A stretch of 30,689 nt of DNA from Lachnospiraceae bacterium UBA7110. GTDB taxonomy: Bacteria > Bacillota > Clostridia > Lachnospirales > Lachnospiraceae. Shown here in pieces: positions 15,846 through 24,099 of the stretch (the first letter of the stretch is position 1; each line of letters starts with the position of its first letter). The notes beneath the pieces are model-generated. The model saw only the letters and a program-made list of their open reading frames with translations, made no database searches and was not told the DNA's origin. The stretch lies in the NCBI GenBank assembly GCA_002492295.1, contig DKYC01000060.1, forward strand, positions 1-30,689, read 5' to 3'. The position numbers and the translations under genes were made by a program.

Positions 15846-16754
15846 TTAAGGATTTAAGTTTTCAAACACATGTTCTACTTCTTCTTTCGTCGCTAACAGT
15901 TCGGAAAAAGCGCTTGCACTTCCCGCCGAAATTCCCATGCGGAATGCATACTCATAATCCTGCTTTCTGGTCCAGCCTGCCAAAAAACCCGCAACCATGG
16001 AATCTCCGGCGCCGACCGCATTGACCAAAGTTCCCTTCGGTGCCGCAAGCATATGTACGCCGCCTTTTTCATCCACCAAAACAGCGCCCTCTCCCGCCAT
16101 GGATACCAACACGTTTCCCGCGCCCTGCCCCTGAAGCTTTTTTGCGTACGGGACAACGTCTTCCCTGGTATCCAAAGTCACATGGAAAATCTCACCCAGC
16201 TCATGGTTATTCGGTTTGATTAAAAACGGATGATAGCGCAGCACATTTAAGAGTAAATCCTTTGTCGCATCTACGACAAACAGCACGCCTTTATTCTGCA
16301 GACGTTCCAATATATCACTGTAAATGGAATCCGGAAGACATTTCGGGATGCTGCCGGCAAGGACAAGGATATCGCCTGCCCCAAGCTGTTCCAGTTTTTC
16401 ATACAGCCTTGTGACACAAGCCGAATCAATATCCGGTCCCATACCGTTAATTTCCGTACCGTCATAATCCTTTAACTTGACATTAATTCGGGAAATGCCG
16501 TTTGCAACATGGATAAAATCCGTAAGCAGTCCCATTTTTTGGATTTCCTTTTCAATCTGTTCCCCGGTAAAGCCTGCCGTAAAACCTAACGCCGTATTTT
16601 TGATTCCTAAATTACTCAGGACAATGGAAACGTTGATTCCTTTGCCTCCGGGAAACATCTGCTCCGCGGTGGTGCGGTTGGTCATGCCCATTTCGAAGCC
16701 GTCCATGGACACAATATAATCTAAAGATGGATTGAATGTCACCGTATAAATCAT
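15846..16754 (-). CDS. fruK: 1-phosphofructokinase (PfkB family)
   Basis: 302 residues. The start MIYTVTFNPSLDYIV, the PGGKGINVSIVLSNLG substrate site, SIPKCLPDSIY, PNNHELGEIF and the C-terminal anion hole NAVGAGDSMVAGFLAGW with catalytic Asp are typical of FruK/LacC enzymes of the PfkB fold. The reaction is ATP-dependent phosphorylation of a ketose 1-phosphate (FruK) or tagatose 6-phosphate (LacC). FruK is preferred because the operon has a PTS and a dehydrogenase that should make a ketose 1-phosphate. It has an AAAGGAG site, lies 21 bases after the dehydrogenase gene and is followed by HPr. Confidence 0.88.
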   Translation of the reverse strand: MIYTVTFNPSLDYIVSMDGFEMGMTNRTTAEQMFPGGKGINVSIVLSNLGIKNTALGFTAGFTGEQIEKEIQKMGLLTDFIHVANGISRINVKLKDYDGTEINGMGPDIDSACVTRLYEKLEQLGAGDILVLAGSIPKCLPDSIYSDILERLQNKGVLFVVDATKDLLLNVLRYHPFLIKPNNHELGEIFHVTLDTREDVVPYAKKLQGQGAGNVLVSMAGEGAVLVDEKGGVHMLAAPKGTLVNAVGAGDSMVAGFLAGWTRKQDYEYAFRMGISAGSASAFSELLATKEEVEHVFENLNP

Positions 16755-16775
16755 TTCTGCATCCCTGCTCCTTTC

Positions 16776-18029
16776 TCAGTATGCAAAGTGTTCAAACAGC
16801 ATATCCTCCGCCTCTTTCGACCAAAGTCCCTTATGCCGCCTGCAGCACTCGTCTAATTTTCTGAAAAACGGATCCTTTTCGCCCAATTTCCCAAAATCCT
16901 CGATTGCCGTCATCGGCATGTCGAACTGGAGATATGCCAGTTTTTTTCCACCCGGAATATTCGGCAGATTCTTTGTGGTTTCCGCAATCGAGTCAATGCC
17001 GCCCACATGGGTTACCATGACTGCCGAATTAATCAGTCCTGCAGCGGACTTTGCAATAGCCTCCTTCATATCATCCGTATTTCCGCCTGTAGAGCCCATG
17101 ATTTTTGTCCTTGCATAATGGCAGTTATAGAGGTTCATATTGGCTGAAAACTGCGTATCCGTAGGACCTGCAAAGAAATTCAGGCATCCGTCCACCGCAA
17201 GGAGCTTATCGCCCATCTCCGCGATGCTCTTCACCGGGGCATACACAAACACGTCGCTATATCCGACCCCCTCCGTAATGGCACGAAGCTCTGCAACCGG
17301 ATTCTCCATGTTTGCCGTATTTACATAATGCAGCTCAACGCCCTTTTCTTTTGCCTCTGCCTCGGAAATCACTTCTCTTGCCCTTGCAATCTTCGCGTCA
17401 TTGATATCCGTGACGACAATGCGTTTCGGTTTGTTTTCAAAAGCAAGTCCATAGCTGATGGCTCCAAGCCCCATTGGTCCGCAGCCGCCGAGGATTAAAA
17501 TATTACCGCCTGCAAGCGTTCCCATCTTGTGCTCATACGAAAGGTGCTCCGTATGGTAATTACTGTGATATCCACCGATACAGCAGCTCATCGGCTCGCC
17601 AAGAGACGCCTCAAAATAGCTGTCCCCGTCATACTCCCATATGCAGCCCTTCTCAATGACATCATTCGGGAAAATGCAGTATGTCGCGGCGCCTCCGAAA
17701 AATTCATAGGAATATCCCGGCGATTCCATCTGCCCCGGAATGGCAGGCTGCTGTGCGAACTTTTTCCCTTCATGGAACTGTCCCTTCCACTTCGCCCCGA
17801 CCTTTACAATATCACCTGTAAACTCATGTCCGATAATCACCGGATGTTCCGCCACGTTTTCCGGTACACGCTTATGGTCTTTTCCTGCCTGCACCATTTT
17901 CCATGTGGACATACAAATACTGTCGCTGATGACCTTTACCAAAATTTCATCGTCCTTAATCTCCGGAAGTTCAAATTCCTCCAGTCTGATATCGTGTGCT
18001 GCGTGAAGTCTGACACCTTTTACTTTCAT
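16776..18029 (-). CDS. SorE-like zinc dehydrogenase (L-sorbose-1-phosphate reductase / hexitol-phosphate dehydrogenase)
   Basis: 417 residues of the medium-chain dehydrogenase type. The N-terminal half has VKVISDSICMSTWK (the Cys of the catalytic zinc site), HKRVP, HPVIIGHEFTGDI with GHE, and SPGYSYEFFGGAATY. The Rossmann part has GGNILILGGCGPMGLGA. Distinctive blocks DGCLNFFAGPTD, STGGNTDDMKEAIA, VTHVGGIDSI and NIPGGKKLAYLQFDMPMTAI match, from memory, enterobacterial SorE, which interconverts L-sorbose 1-phosphate and D-glucitol 6-phosphate with NAD(P)H. That is chemistry at the carbon next to the phosphorylated one. Here, next to a mannitol-type EII and FruK, it may oxidise a hexitol 1-phosphate to a ketose 1-phosphate. 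The exact substrate is not determined. Confidence 0.82.
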   Translation of the reverse strand: MKVKGVRLHAAHDIRLEEFELPEIKDDEILVKVISDSICMSTWKMVQAGKDHKRVPENVAEHPVIIGHEFTGDIVKVGAKWKGQFHEGKKFAQQPAIPGQMESPGYSYEFFGGAATYCIFPNDVIEKGCIWEYDGDSYFEASLGEPMSCCIGGYHSNYHTEHLSYEHKMGTLAGGNILILGGCGPMGLGAISYGLAFENKPKRIVVTDINDAKIARAREVISEAEAKEKGVELHYVNTANMENPVAELRAITEGVGYSDVFVYAPVKSIAEMGDKLLAVDGCLNFFAGPTDTQFSANMNLYNCHYARTKIMGSTGGNTDDMKEAIAKSAAGLINSAVMVTHVGGIDSIAETTKNLPNIPGGKKLAYLQFDMPMTAIEDFGKLGEKDPFFRKLDECCRRHKGLWSKEAEDMLFEHFAY

Positions 18030-18063
18030 ATTCTACCTCCTGCTTTGCTAATAAAATTTTCAA

Positions 18064-18105
18064 GCATCAGCCCGTGCAAAAACCATTTCCCGGTTGGGTT
18101 GATGC
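18064..18105 (-). other. Intercistronic hairpin between EIICBA and dehydrogenase genes
   Basis: GCATCAGCCC (18064-18073) pairs with GGGTTGATGC (18096-18105) with one non-Watson-Crick pair, and AACC (18081-18084) pairs with GGTT (18092-18095) inside. No long T tract follows on the minus strand, so it is more likely an mRNA processing or stability element, or a weak attenuator, than a full terminator. Confidence 0.5.
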
Positions 18106-18143
18106 ATCGTTTCCACTGCGTTTTCTCACGGATTTTGCAGCTA

Positions 18144-20033
18144 TTATTCCTGTTCATTTAGCTGCCCTAAAATCCAATCTATATCGTCTGTCGTTTTCAG
18201 TTTTTCCAAAACATCCTCGTCCTCCAGCATTCCGCAGATTTTACTGAGTAAATCCAAATGCTCATCACCGATTCCTGCAATGCCGAACAGCAGCTGCGCC
18301 TTCTCGTCGCCAAAATCAACGCCTTTTGGATACTGCAGCAGTACAATCCCTGTCTTTTTGACAGTATCCTTCGCTTCGGAAGTACCATGCGGAATTGCCA
18401 CTCCCATACCCATGTAGGTCGACACCAGCTTCTCGCGTTCCTGCATCGCGTCTGCATAAGCACTGTCTACATAACCAAGCTCTGCCAAAAGGGTTCCTGC
18501 CGCCCTGATTGCCTCCTCCTTTGAAACCGGATCCAGGTTCAGCCTGACACCTTCCCTGACTAAAATCCTGTTCTCGTATGTATCCGTTTTACCGGGTGCC
18601 GCCTCCTGTGCGCTTTGTACCTGTTTTTCTTCCGGCTTTACATCCTGTTCCCGGTTTTCGGTCAGCTGTTCATATAGCGCATCCAGTGCCGGATCCGCAA
18701 GGAAATTGTGAAGTGTGATAAGCTGTGCCTGCGGTACAGACTTTTTTGCACGCTCCGCCAATGTAATCTGCACAACCGCAATATCACAGTCTGCCGGAAT
18801 GCTGTCTACCGACGTATTGATAACCGTCAAATCCGGCCGCTGCGCCTTAATACGATTGCGGAATTTGGTCGCGCCCATCGCGGAAGAGCCCATTCCCGCA
18901 TCACAGGCAAATACAATCTTTTTAATACCCTGTGCCTTTGTAACGGTAACCGTCTCTGCCTGAAGTCCCTTTGCCTCCGCTTTCCGGCTTGCCACTTCCT
19001 CCTGCGCTTCTTCCAGACTCTTACCTTTCGACATGCGGATAATGACGGACGCAATGCCAAACGAAACAGCCGCCGCAATCAGCACACCCACAAGAACCGA
19101 CACGATGCTGTCCCTTGGCGCCATCATCAGATAGGCAATAATGGAACCGGGGGAAGCAGGTTCTACCAAACCGGAATTTGTCAGGTTATACTAGAAAATC
19201 GCTGCAATATTTCCGGCAATCGGCGCGATAATCACCAACGGGTTCATCAGGATGTACGGAAAATAAATCTCATGGATTCCACCCAAAAGGTGGATAATCA
19301 CCGCACCCGGAGCAGACTGCTTTGTCTTTTGGTCCTCACAGAAAAACATGTATGCAAGCAGTACGCCGAGTCCCGGTCCAGGATTTGCCTCCAGCATATA
19401 CATAATGGACTTTCCCGTCTCCGCCGCCTGCGCCGTTGCAATCGGCGTAAAAATACCGTGGTTAATCGCGTTGTTTAGAAACAAAACCTTTGCCGGTTCA
19501 ATGAAAACGGCAATTAACGGTAACATACCATGCTCTACCAATACATTGACTCCTGCGGTCAGAACCGCTAAAATCAAATTCATAAACGGACCGATAATCA
19601 GATAACTGAGCATTGCAAACAGCATTCCGATAATGCCGACGGAAAAATTGTTAATCAGCATTTCAAAACCCGCGGGCATATGCCCTTCCATCACCTTGTC
19701 AAACTTTTTAATACAAAATCCTGACAGCGGACCGATAATCATTGCCGCCATTAGCATAGTCGTATTCGGGTCACTCATAATCGCACCGACAACCGCAATT
19801 GCCGCAACGATGCCGCCCCGTTCACCGCCTATCAGTTTTCCGCCTGTCGAAGCAATCAGAATCGGAATTAAATAAACTAAAATTGCCGAAAAAATTGTAG
19901 CAAACCCCTCATGCGGAATCCATCCGCTTCCATTAAAGAACACCGCAAGGAATCCAAATGCAATCAACGCCCCAATATTCGGCATAATCATTGCTGAAAG
20001 AAATTTACCAAAACGCTGAACCCCATTTTTCAT
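18144..20033 (-). pseudogene. mtlA: Mannitol-type PTS EIICBA, interrupted by an in-frame TAG
   Basis: The frame from ATG 20033 to TAA 18144 is 630 codons, close to the length of E. coli MtlA. The IIC part has many membrane helices and the HLLGGIHEIYFPYILMNP active-site loop. After GNIAAIF a TAG (19193-19191) interrupts, and the same frame continues YNLTNSGLVEPASPGSIIAY, the conserved end of IIC. The IIB domain follows with the phospho-Cys in KKIVFACDAGMGSSAMGA, then a Glu/Lys/Gln linker and the IIA domain with the phospho-His in MGVAIPHGTSEAK. A single base change (for example from CAG or TGG) would restore the gene. As written, the IIB and IIA domains would need reinitiation or suppression. 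Import with phosphorylation of a hexitol, probably mannitol, is the family role. Confidence 0.85.
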
Positions 20034-20090
20034 GAATTATCTCCTTAATTACTTGGTCTGCTCCTGATCTTGTCTTTTCATCCTAATGTA

Positions 20091-20855
20091 CTAGATAACC
20101 TGCACCCCATGCTTTATGCAGTCTTCCCGAAATTCCTGCGGAAGATTATCATCGGAAATAATGATGTCCACGTCCCGCAGCCCGCAAAAAGAATACGTAC
20201 TTTTTACGCCGACTTTAGAGGAATCCATCAGCAGGATTTTCTGTTCCGCCTGCTGCATTACAGTCTTTTTTAAGACTGCCTCCTCGTCTACACCACAGTT
20301 AAATCCGGTCTGTTCACAATAGCTGGTAACGCCCATAAACACCTGGTCAAAACTTATCCGCTGCACCTCCTGAACGGTATGAATGCCGCACACGCTCATA
20401 CTGTAACGGTTCATTTTTCCTCCCAAAACATGCACGGAAGGATTGGAAAGCCTGCCAAGCTCCGCCGCACAGGTCAGGGAATTCGTATAAATCAAGTTAG
20501 ACTGGTCGGGAATGCATGCCGCGAGCATTGTCGTCGTACTGCCGGAATCCAAAAATATAGTGGTATCCTTTCGGATAAACCGCAGCGCCTTTTGCGTGAT
20601 GAGCTGCTTTGCCTCAATGTTCCGCACTGACCTGCGGCTTAGCATATCATCTGTTCCGATAACAACGTCCACGGACTTTGCGCCTCCATGTACCCGGACG
20701 ATTCGTTTCGCCTCATCAAGAGCTTTTAAATCTGTGCGCAGTGTCATTTCGGAAATTTGGGGAAATTTTTTCTTTAGCTGTGCAAAGCTGATATTTCCAC
20801 TCTGATTCACCAAATCCACAATTGTATTCCTGCGCTGTTCCATTGCATCCATCAT
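20091..20855 (-). CDS. DeoR-family transcriptional regulator of the PTS operon
   Basis: 254 residues. The N-terminal winged helix (about 5-60) has RRNTIVDLVNQSGNISFAQL and SEMTLRTDLKALDEAKRIVRVHGGA, the DeoR signature. The C-terminal DeoRC domain shows FLDSGSTTTMLAACIP and YTNSLTCAAELG and usually binds a phosphorylated sugar. It is the first gene of the PTS operon, 57 bases before the EIICBA gene, so autoregulation by an intermediate such as a ketose 1-phosphate or hexitol phosphate is likely. GGGAGG precedes the start. The three TTTTG/CAAAA palindromes around its promoter are its probable binding sites. Confidence 0.92.
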   Translation of the reverse strand: MMDAMEQRRNTIVDLVNQSGNISFAQLKKKFPQISEMTLRTDLKALDEAKRIVRVHGGAKSVDVVIGTDDMLSRRSVRNIEAKQLITQKALRFIRKDTTIFLDSGSTTTMLAACIPDQSNLIYTNSLTCAAELGRLSNPSVHVLGGKMNRYSMSVCGIHTVQEVQRISFDQVFMGVTSYCEQTGFNCGVDEEAVLKKTVMQQAEQKILLMDSSKVGVKSTYSFCGLRDVDIIISDDNLPQEFREDCIKHGVQVI

Positions 20856-20943
20856 AAGACCTCCCTATGTTTTTTGATTTACTAAGTTCATTTCCATCCT
20901 CTCCTTTCATTTTAACACAATTTTTGATTTCTTCAAGCCTTTT

Positions 20944-21076
20944 CTTTTGTTTCAAAAGCCATTTGTGCATCTATTTTGTTAATTCAAAAGTTTATGGTTT
21001 TATAATAACAGCACTATTCTTGTTTGTCAACTTTTATTTCAACAATTTTTTCAGAAATATTGTTTTGTTTCAAAAG
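20944..21076. promoter_or_regulatory. Three palindromic operators flanking the PTS promoter
   Basis: CTTTTG-TTT-CAAAAG at 20944-20958, TTTTG-N6-CAAAA at 20974-20989, and TTTTG-TTT-CAAAA at 21063-21075. The 14-base string TTTTGTTTCAAAAG is identical in the first and third. The middle copy lies near the transcription start and the other two lie either side, which suits DeoR-type repression with looping. Binding is inferred. Confidence 0.6.
21002..21030 (-). promoter_or_regulatory. Promoter of the DeoR-PTS operon
   Basis: Minus strand consensus TTGACA (21030-21025), 17-base spacer, TATTAT (21007-21002). This is one of the best promoters in the window and is placed between the candidate operators. 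Confidence 0.75.
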
Positions 21077-21127
21077 TATGCATTTTTTTATCTGAGGACA
21101 TGGTGCAAACGGGAATACTAAAAAAAC

Positions 21128-21151
21128 CGCTGAAGTCTCACAACCTCAGCG
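21128..21151 (-). terminator. Terminator of the EIIC-EAL gene
   Basis: Minus strand CGCTGAGGT (21151-21143) pairs with ACTTCAGCG (21136-21128), nine pairs with one G-U, followed by a run of T. It lies 19 bases after the EAL stop codon. Confidence 0.85.
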
Positions 21152-21170
21152 ATTTCCATTTTTTCCGTTT

Positions 21171-22702
21171 TTATCTTCCCTGATGCTCTTTCATCCAAAG
21201 AAGCAGTTCCGCAGCCGGAATCGGCTTACTGTAATAATATCCCTGAAAAGCATCGCATCCCAGCGCCAGCAGCAGATTTTTTTGTTCCTTTGTTTCCACA
21301 TACTCCGCAATCGTTTCAAAATGCAGTGACTTTCCTAACTCCGTAATCGCAGTGATGATTCCTCTATCCCTGTCATTGTTTAAAACATCCATTGTCAGGG
21401 ATCCATCCAGTTTTACAACACTGAAATAGTTTGTCTGCAGATAAAGCAGCGATGTATGTCCCATGCCAAAATCATCAATCAGGAATTTATGACCCCGTTC
21501 TTTTATCCGCCGCATCTTGTCCAATACTTCCCTTGAAGAAACCAGTGCATCCTGTTCCGTAATCTCCAGCCACAAACGTGCGGGTGCAATTTGGTACTTA
21601 CTGACCTTGTCTGCAATGCAGGATTCCAAGTCCTCCCATAAAAGCGATTCATTTGTGATATTCACAGATATCTTAAACTCTGTATGGATTTCCTTTTCAA
21701 TTTCCGAAATCGTATGTGCGGCTTCGTCAAACATATATGTTTCTATGTCATGCAGCAGTTTTTCTTCTCTTGCAAGGGCAATGACCAAAGGCGGATAAAT
21801 CAATCCGGCTATCGGGTGAACCCAGCGGATCAGCGCCTCCGCACCGATGCATTCCCCTTTCGCATTCACTTGCGGCTGATACAGAAAAAACAGATTTCCA
21901 ATGTCTTGTTGTACACTGCTTCCTCGCTGATTACACCAAAATTTTCATATATGACAGAACCAAGTACGTAGCTCCCATGAATGCCGACAAACCACATCCC
22001 ATGTGCCAGCAGCAGTATTGCAATCGCCGCGGGAAGACCATTTTGGGTCGGATTAACCAGTTTCCTTACGGCAGTCTCCAAAATTTCCTGTAAGGAATCC
22101 ACATGAAAAACAGCCGCAAGTACCTGATGCAGCATAGCAAAGAATGCCACGACCAGCAATGCCGGTATCACGCCTGACACTGCCTTTGCATAACACGCAT
22201 CCGCACCTATTCCATGCCACCGTATGCAAAAAAACCTTGCATCTTTTATTTTAAAAAACAATACGCTGCACCCAAGCGCAATGCACAGTGCCGCGAAAGT
22301 ATTGTGGCTTCCCAACGCCTCAATCGATACATTGCCTTGCGTGATTCCCGAAAACACAATCAGGGATACCGTCGCAGTCAGCATGACCGTAACGGCATCC
22401 TCCCGGCTCTTTTTTCTTTGCATCGCATAGCTGTAACAAGTCGTGAGTACCAGCCCGATTGCAAGAGAGCCCTCTGACGCGCTGCGGATAAGCCCAAGAA
22501 ATGCCGCTATGCGTCCATTCCAAAACTTATTCAGGAACATTTGGTATCCGGGAAACGGAAGGCTGCTTAACATTAATGCCACAGCGCTGCTTACCAATAC
22601 GGGTATCATCATCACCATTCCCTGACGGACTGATTTGAGTAAAATGTTATCATCAAAATAATCCGTAATCCGAAACAATCTGTTTTTTATCTGTTCTTTC
22701 AT
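21171..22702 (-). pseudogene. PTS EIIC-like membrane domain fused to an EAL c-di-GMP phosphodiesterase, frameshifted
   Basis: The first part, from ATG 22702, is a multi-helix EIIC-like domain of the lactose/cellobiose type (MMIPVLVSSAVALML, LLLAHGMWFVGIHGSYVLGS) that runs to a TGA at 21868-21866. The second part is an EAL domain with all catalytic blocks: GAEALIRW, SVNITNES, WLEITEQD, IDDFGMGHTSL, VVKLDG, IAEYVET, FQGYYYSKP. Upstream of any EAL-frame start the reading LFFLYQPQVNAKGE is clearly the native EAL opening, so the two were one gene. Adding one base to the run of six T (plus-strand A 21885-21890) joins them into 510 residues. No IIA or IIB domain is present, so it is more likely a sugar-sensing c-di-GMP phosphodiesterase than a transporter. 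As it stands a GTGA overlap (21869-21866) could permit coupled translation of a separate EAL protein. Confidence 0.85.
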
Positions 22703-22820
22703 TCATATCATCTTCCTTTTTTATCCGTAACATATTAACACGCCATAAATCGGGAAAGAAGAAATTTGTCTATTCGGCTGTTTTTTTTGCGTATTCGGTC
22801 ACGGGTCTGCGCATTAAAAA

Positions 22821-22847
22821 AGAGCATATAGATTTTCTATACGCTCT
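22821..22847 (-). terminator. Terminator of the CPBP protease gene
   Basis: Minus strand AGAGCGTATAGA (22847-22836) pairs with TCTATATGCTCT (22832-22821) around a 3-base loop, followed by six T. Confidence 0.88.
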
Positions 22848-22884
22848 GACTCTGTGTTGTGATTTTGTTACATCTTCCATCCCA

Positions 22885-23913
22885 TCATATCTCCTGAACC
22901 TGCTGCCCCATGTCGCTTTCTGACTCTTTTTCCCGATATACCCTGCTGAATAAAAATGGCATAAACGCGATTCCATTGACGGCCAGCAATACCAGCACAT
23001 CCTTCCAGCCATACACATTATTTCCCAAATCCGCACTTCCGGTCACTACCATTGCCATGTTGTTATTAATATAATGCATCACAACCGGCACCCACACATT
23101 TCCCGTCTTTCTATATGCATATCCAAAGAAAACAGCAAGTGTGATACAGGTAATTTGGTGCAGCAGGATACTGTAAATCCATGTGTCGGGACTGTAATAA
23201 AAAATGTTGATTGGGATATGCCACAGTCCCCATATTACACCGAGCAAAATCACCCCCGCCTTTAGCCCAAAGCGCTTTTGGAACAGTGGCTGCATGAAAA
23301 ACCGCCAACCGTATTCCTCTCCCCAGAAAACATTATATGACAGGAAGAAGGTTACAGCCAAAAGAGCCATCATTCCCCACGTTGCGGGACTTGCAAAAAG
23401 AGCTGCCACTTCACCCGCGCTTCCATCCGTCAATCCGGAAAGGAGCAGCCGGGCTATGTACAATACCAGAAATAACAGCATCATCCATAATGACAGCCCC
23501 ACATGGTGTCCCTTAAAACGGAGACCAAAGCGCTCCTTCACATCCTTTTTCTCGCATAACAGCATGATTAATCCGATGATACTGCCTGCAATAATCACAT
23601 AATTCTCAATCAGATACCCCATTTCCGGCGACGTAAACATCCCGCCGACTGTTAAAAGGACTGCTGTTCCCGCCGTCACCAAATGGGTTACAAAAAATTT
23701 GGATGGAAGCTTTTCCTCCTTGTCAGCTGTCAGCATCCGCGCCAAGATAACTCCTGCCGCCGGATACATCATCTGCGCCATGGGAAATGCTGTCACATCA
23801 TTTCCCATGTAATAGCTGATACCCATTAAAATCCCCATAATAATTGTCATGCCAAAATTTACCGCCGCAAAAATGACGAATTGTTTTTTCTCTTTCTGTG
23901 TCCATTCCTTCAC
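22885..23913 (-). CDS. CPBP-family intramembrane metalloprotease
   Basis: 342 residues from a GTG at 23913 with an AGGAGG site 11 bases upstream. Eight or more membrane helices are predicted by eye. The CPBP (CAAX protease/bacteriocin-processing, Abi) motifs are complete: EEYGWR (E199, E200, R204), a helix with WGLWHIP (H232) and VMHYINNN (H280, N284). These form the metal site of Rce1-type glutamic/metallo proteases. Roles in the family include bacteriocin maturation, self-immunity and signal processing. It is downstream of an AgrC/LytTR pair but separated by a terminator and has its own promoter region, so it may be a target of that system rather than a cotranscribed member. Confidence 0.9.
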   Translation of the reverse strand: MKEWTQKEKKQFVIFAAVNFGMTIIMGILMGISYYMGNDVTAFPMAQMMYPAAGVILARMLTADKEEKLPSKFFVTHLVTAGTAVLLTVGGMFTSPEMGYLIENYVIIAGSIIGLIMLLCEKKDVKERFGLRFKGHHVGLSLWMMLLFLVLYIARLLLSGLTDGSAGEVAALFASPATWGMMALLAVTFFLSYNVFWGEEYGWRFFMQPLFQKRFGLKAGVILLGVIWGLWHIPINIFYYSPDTWIYSILLHQITCITLAVFFGYAYRKTGNVWVPVVMHYINNNMAMVVTGSADLGNNVYGWKDVLVLLAVNGIAFMPFLFSRVYREKESESDMGQQVQEI

Positions 23914-23970
23914 TTTTATATACTCCTCCTATGATAAAACACTGTTTAAACTAAATTCTGCCAGTTTTTT

Positions 23971-24007
23971 AATATAAATTACTCATTTTTCACTTAAACG
24001 TTTAAGT
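23971..24007 (-). promoter_or_regulatory. CPBP gene promoter overlapped by a 16-base perfect palindrome
   Basis: ACTTAAACGTTTAAGT (23992-24007) is a perfect palindrome. On the minus strand a poor -35 (GTTTAA, 23999-23994) lies within it, then 17 bases and TATATT (23976-23971). A weak -35 covered by a dyad suggests control by a DNA-binding protein; the adjacent LytTR regulator is the first candidate. AACGTTTAA resembles a half of the LytTR consensus. Promoter and binding are inferred. Confidence 0.45.
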
Positions 24008-24056
24008 CTTTTTTCGTTTTATCATAAAAAGATATACAATTCAACAAAAAAAATAA

Positions 24057-24089
24057 AACTGTTACAATTTTAACGAATTTGTAACAGTT
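24057..24089 (-). terminator. Terminator of the LytTR/AgrC-like operon
   Basis: AACTGTTACAA (24057-24067) pairs perfectly with TTGTAACAGTT (24079-24089). On the minus strand a T-rich run follows. It begins about 10 bases after the AgrC-like stop codon. Confidence 0.85.
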
Positions 24090-24099
24090 CAAAATCTGT

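Larger units (their letters stand above)
20856..21170. other. Control region of the PTS operon
   Basis: 315 bases without a gene. It holds the operon promoter (21002-21030), three TTTTG...CAAAA palindromes and, at its far end, the terminator of the EIIC-EAL gene. The rest is very AT-rich and shows nothing else I can name. Confidence 0.6.

Noticed and set aside
18708..19478. 256-residue plus-strand ORF opposite the EIICBA gene
   Set aside because: Composition rich in Arg, Asn, Cys and His and no recognisable domain; it is the antisense of conserved EII coding sequence.
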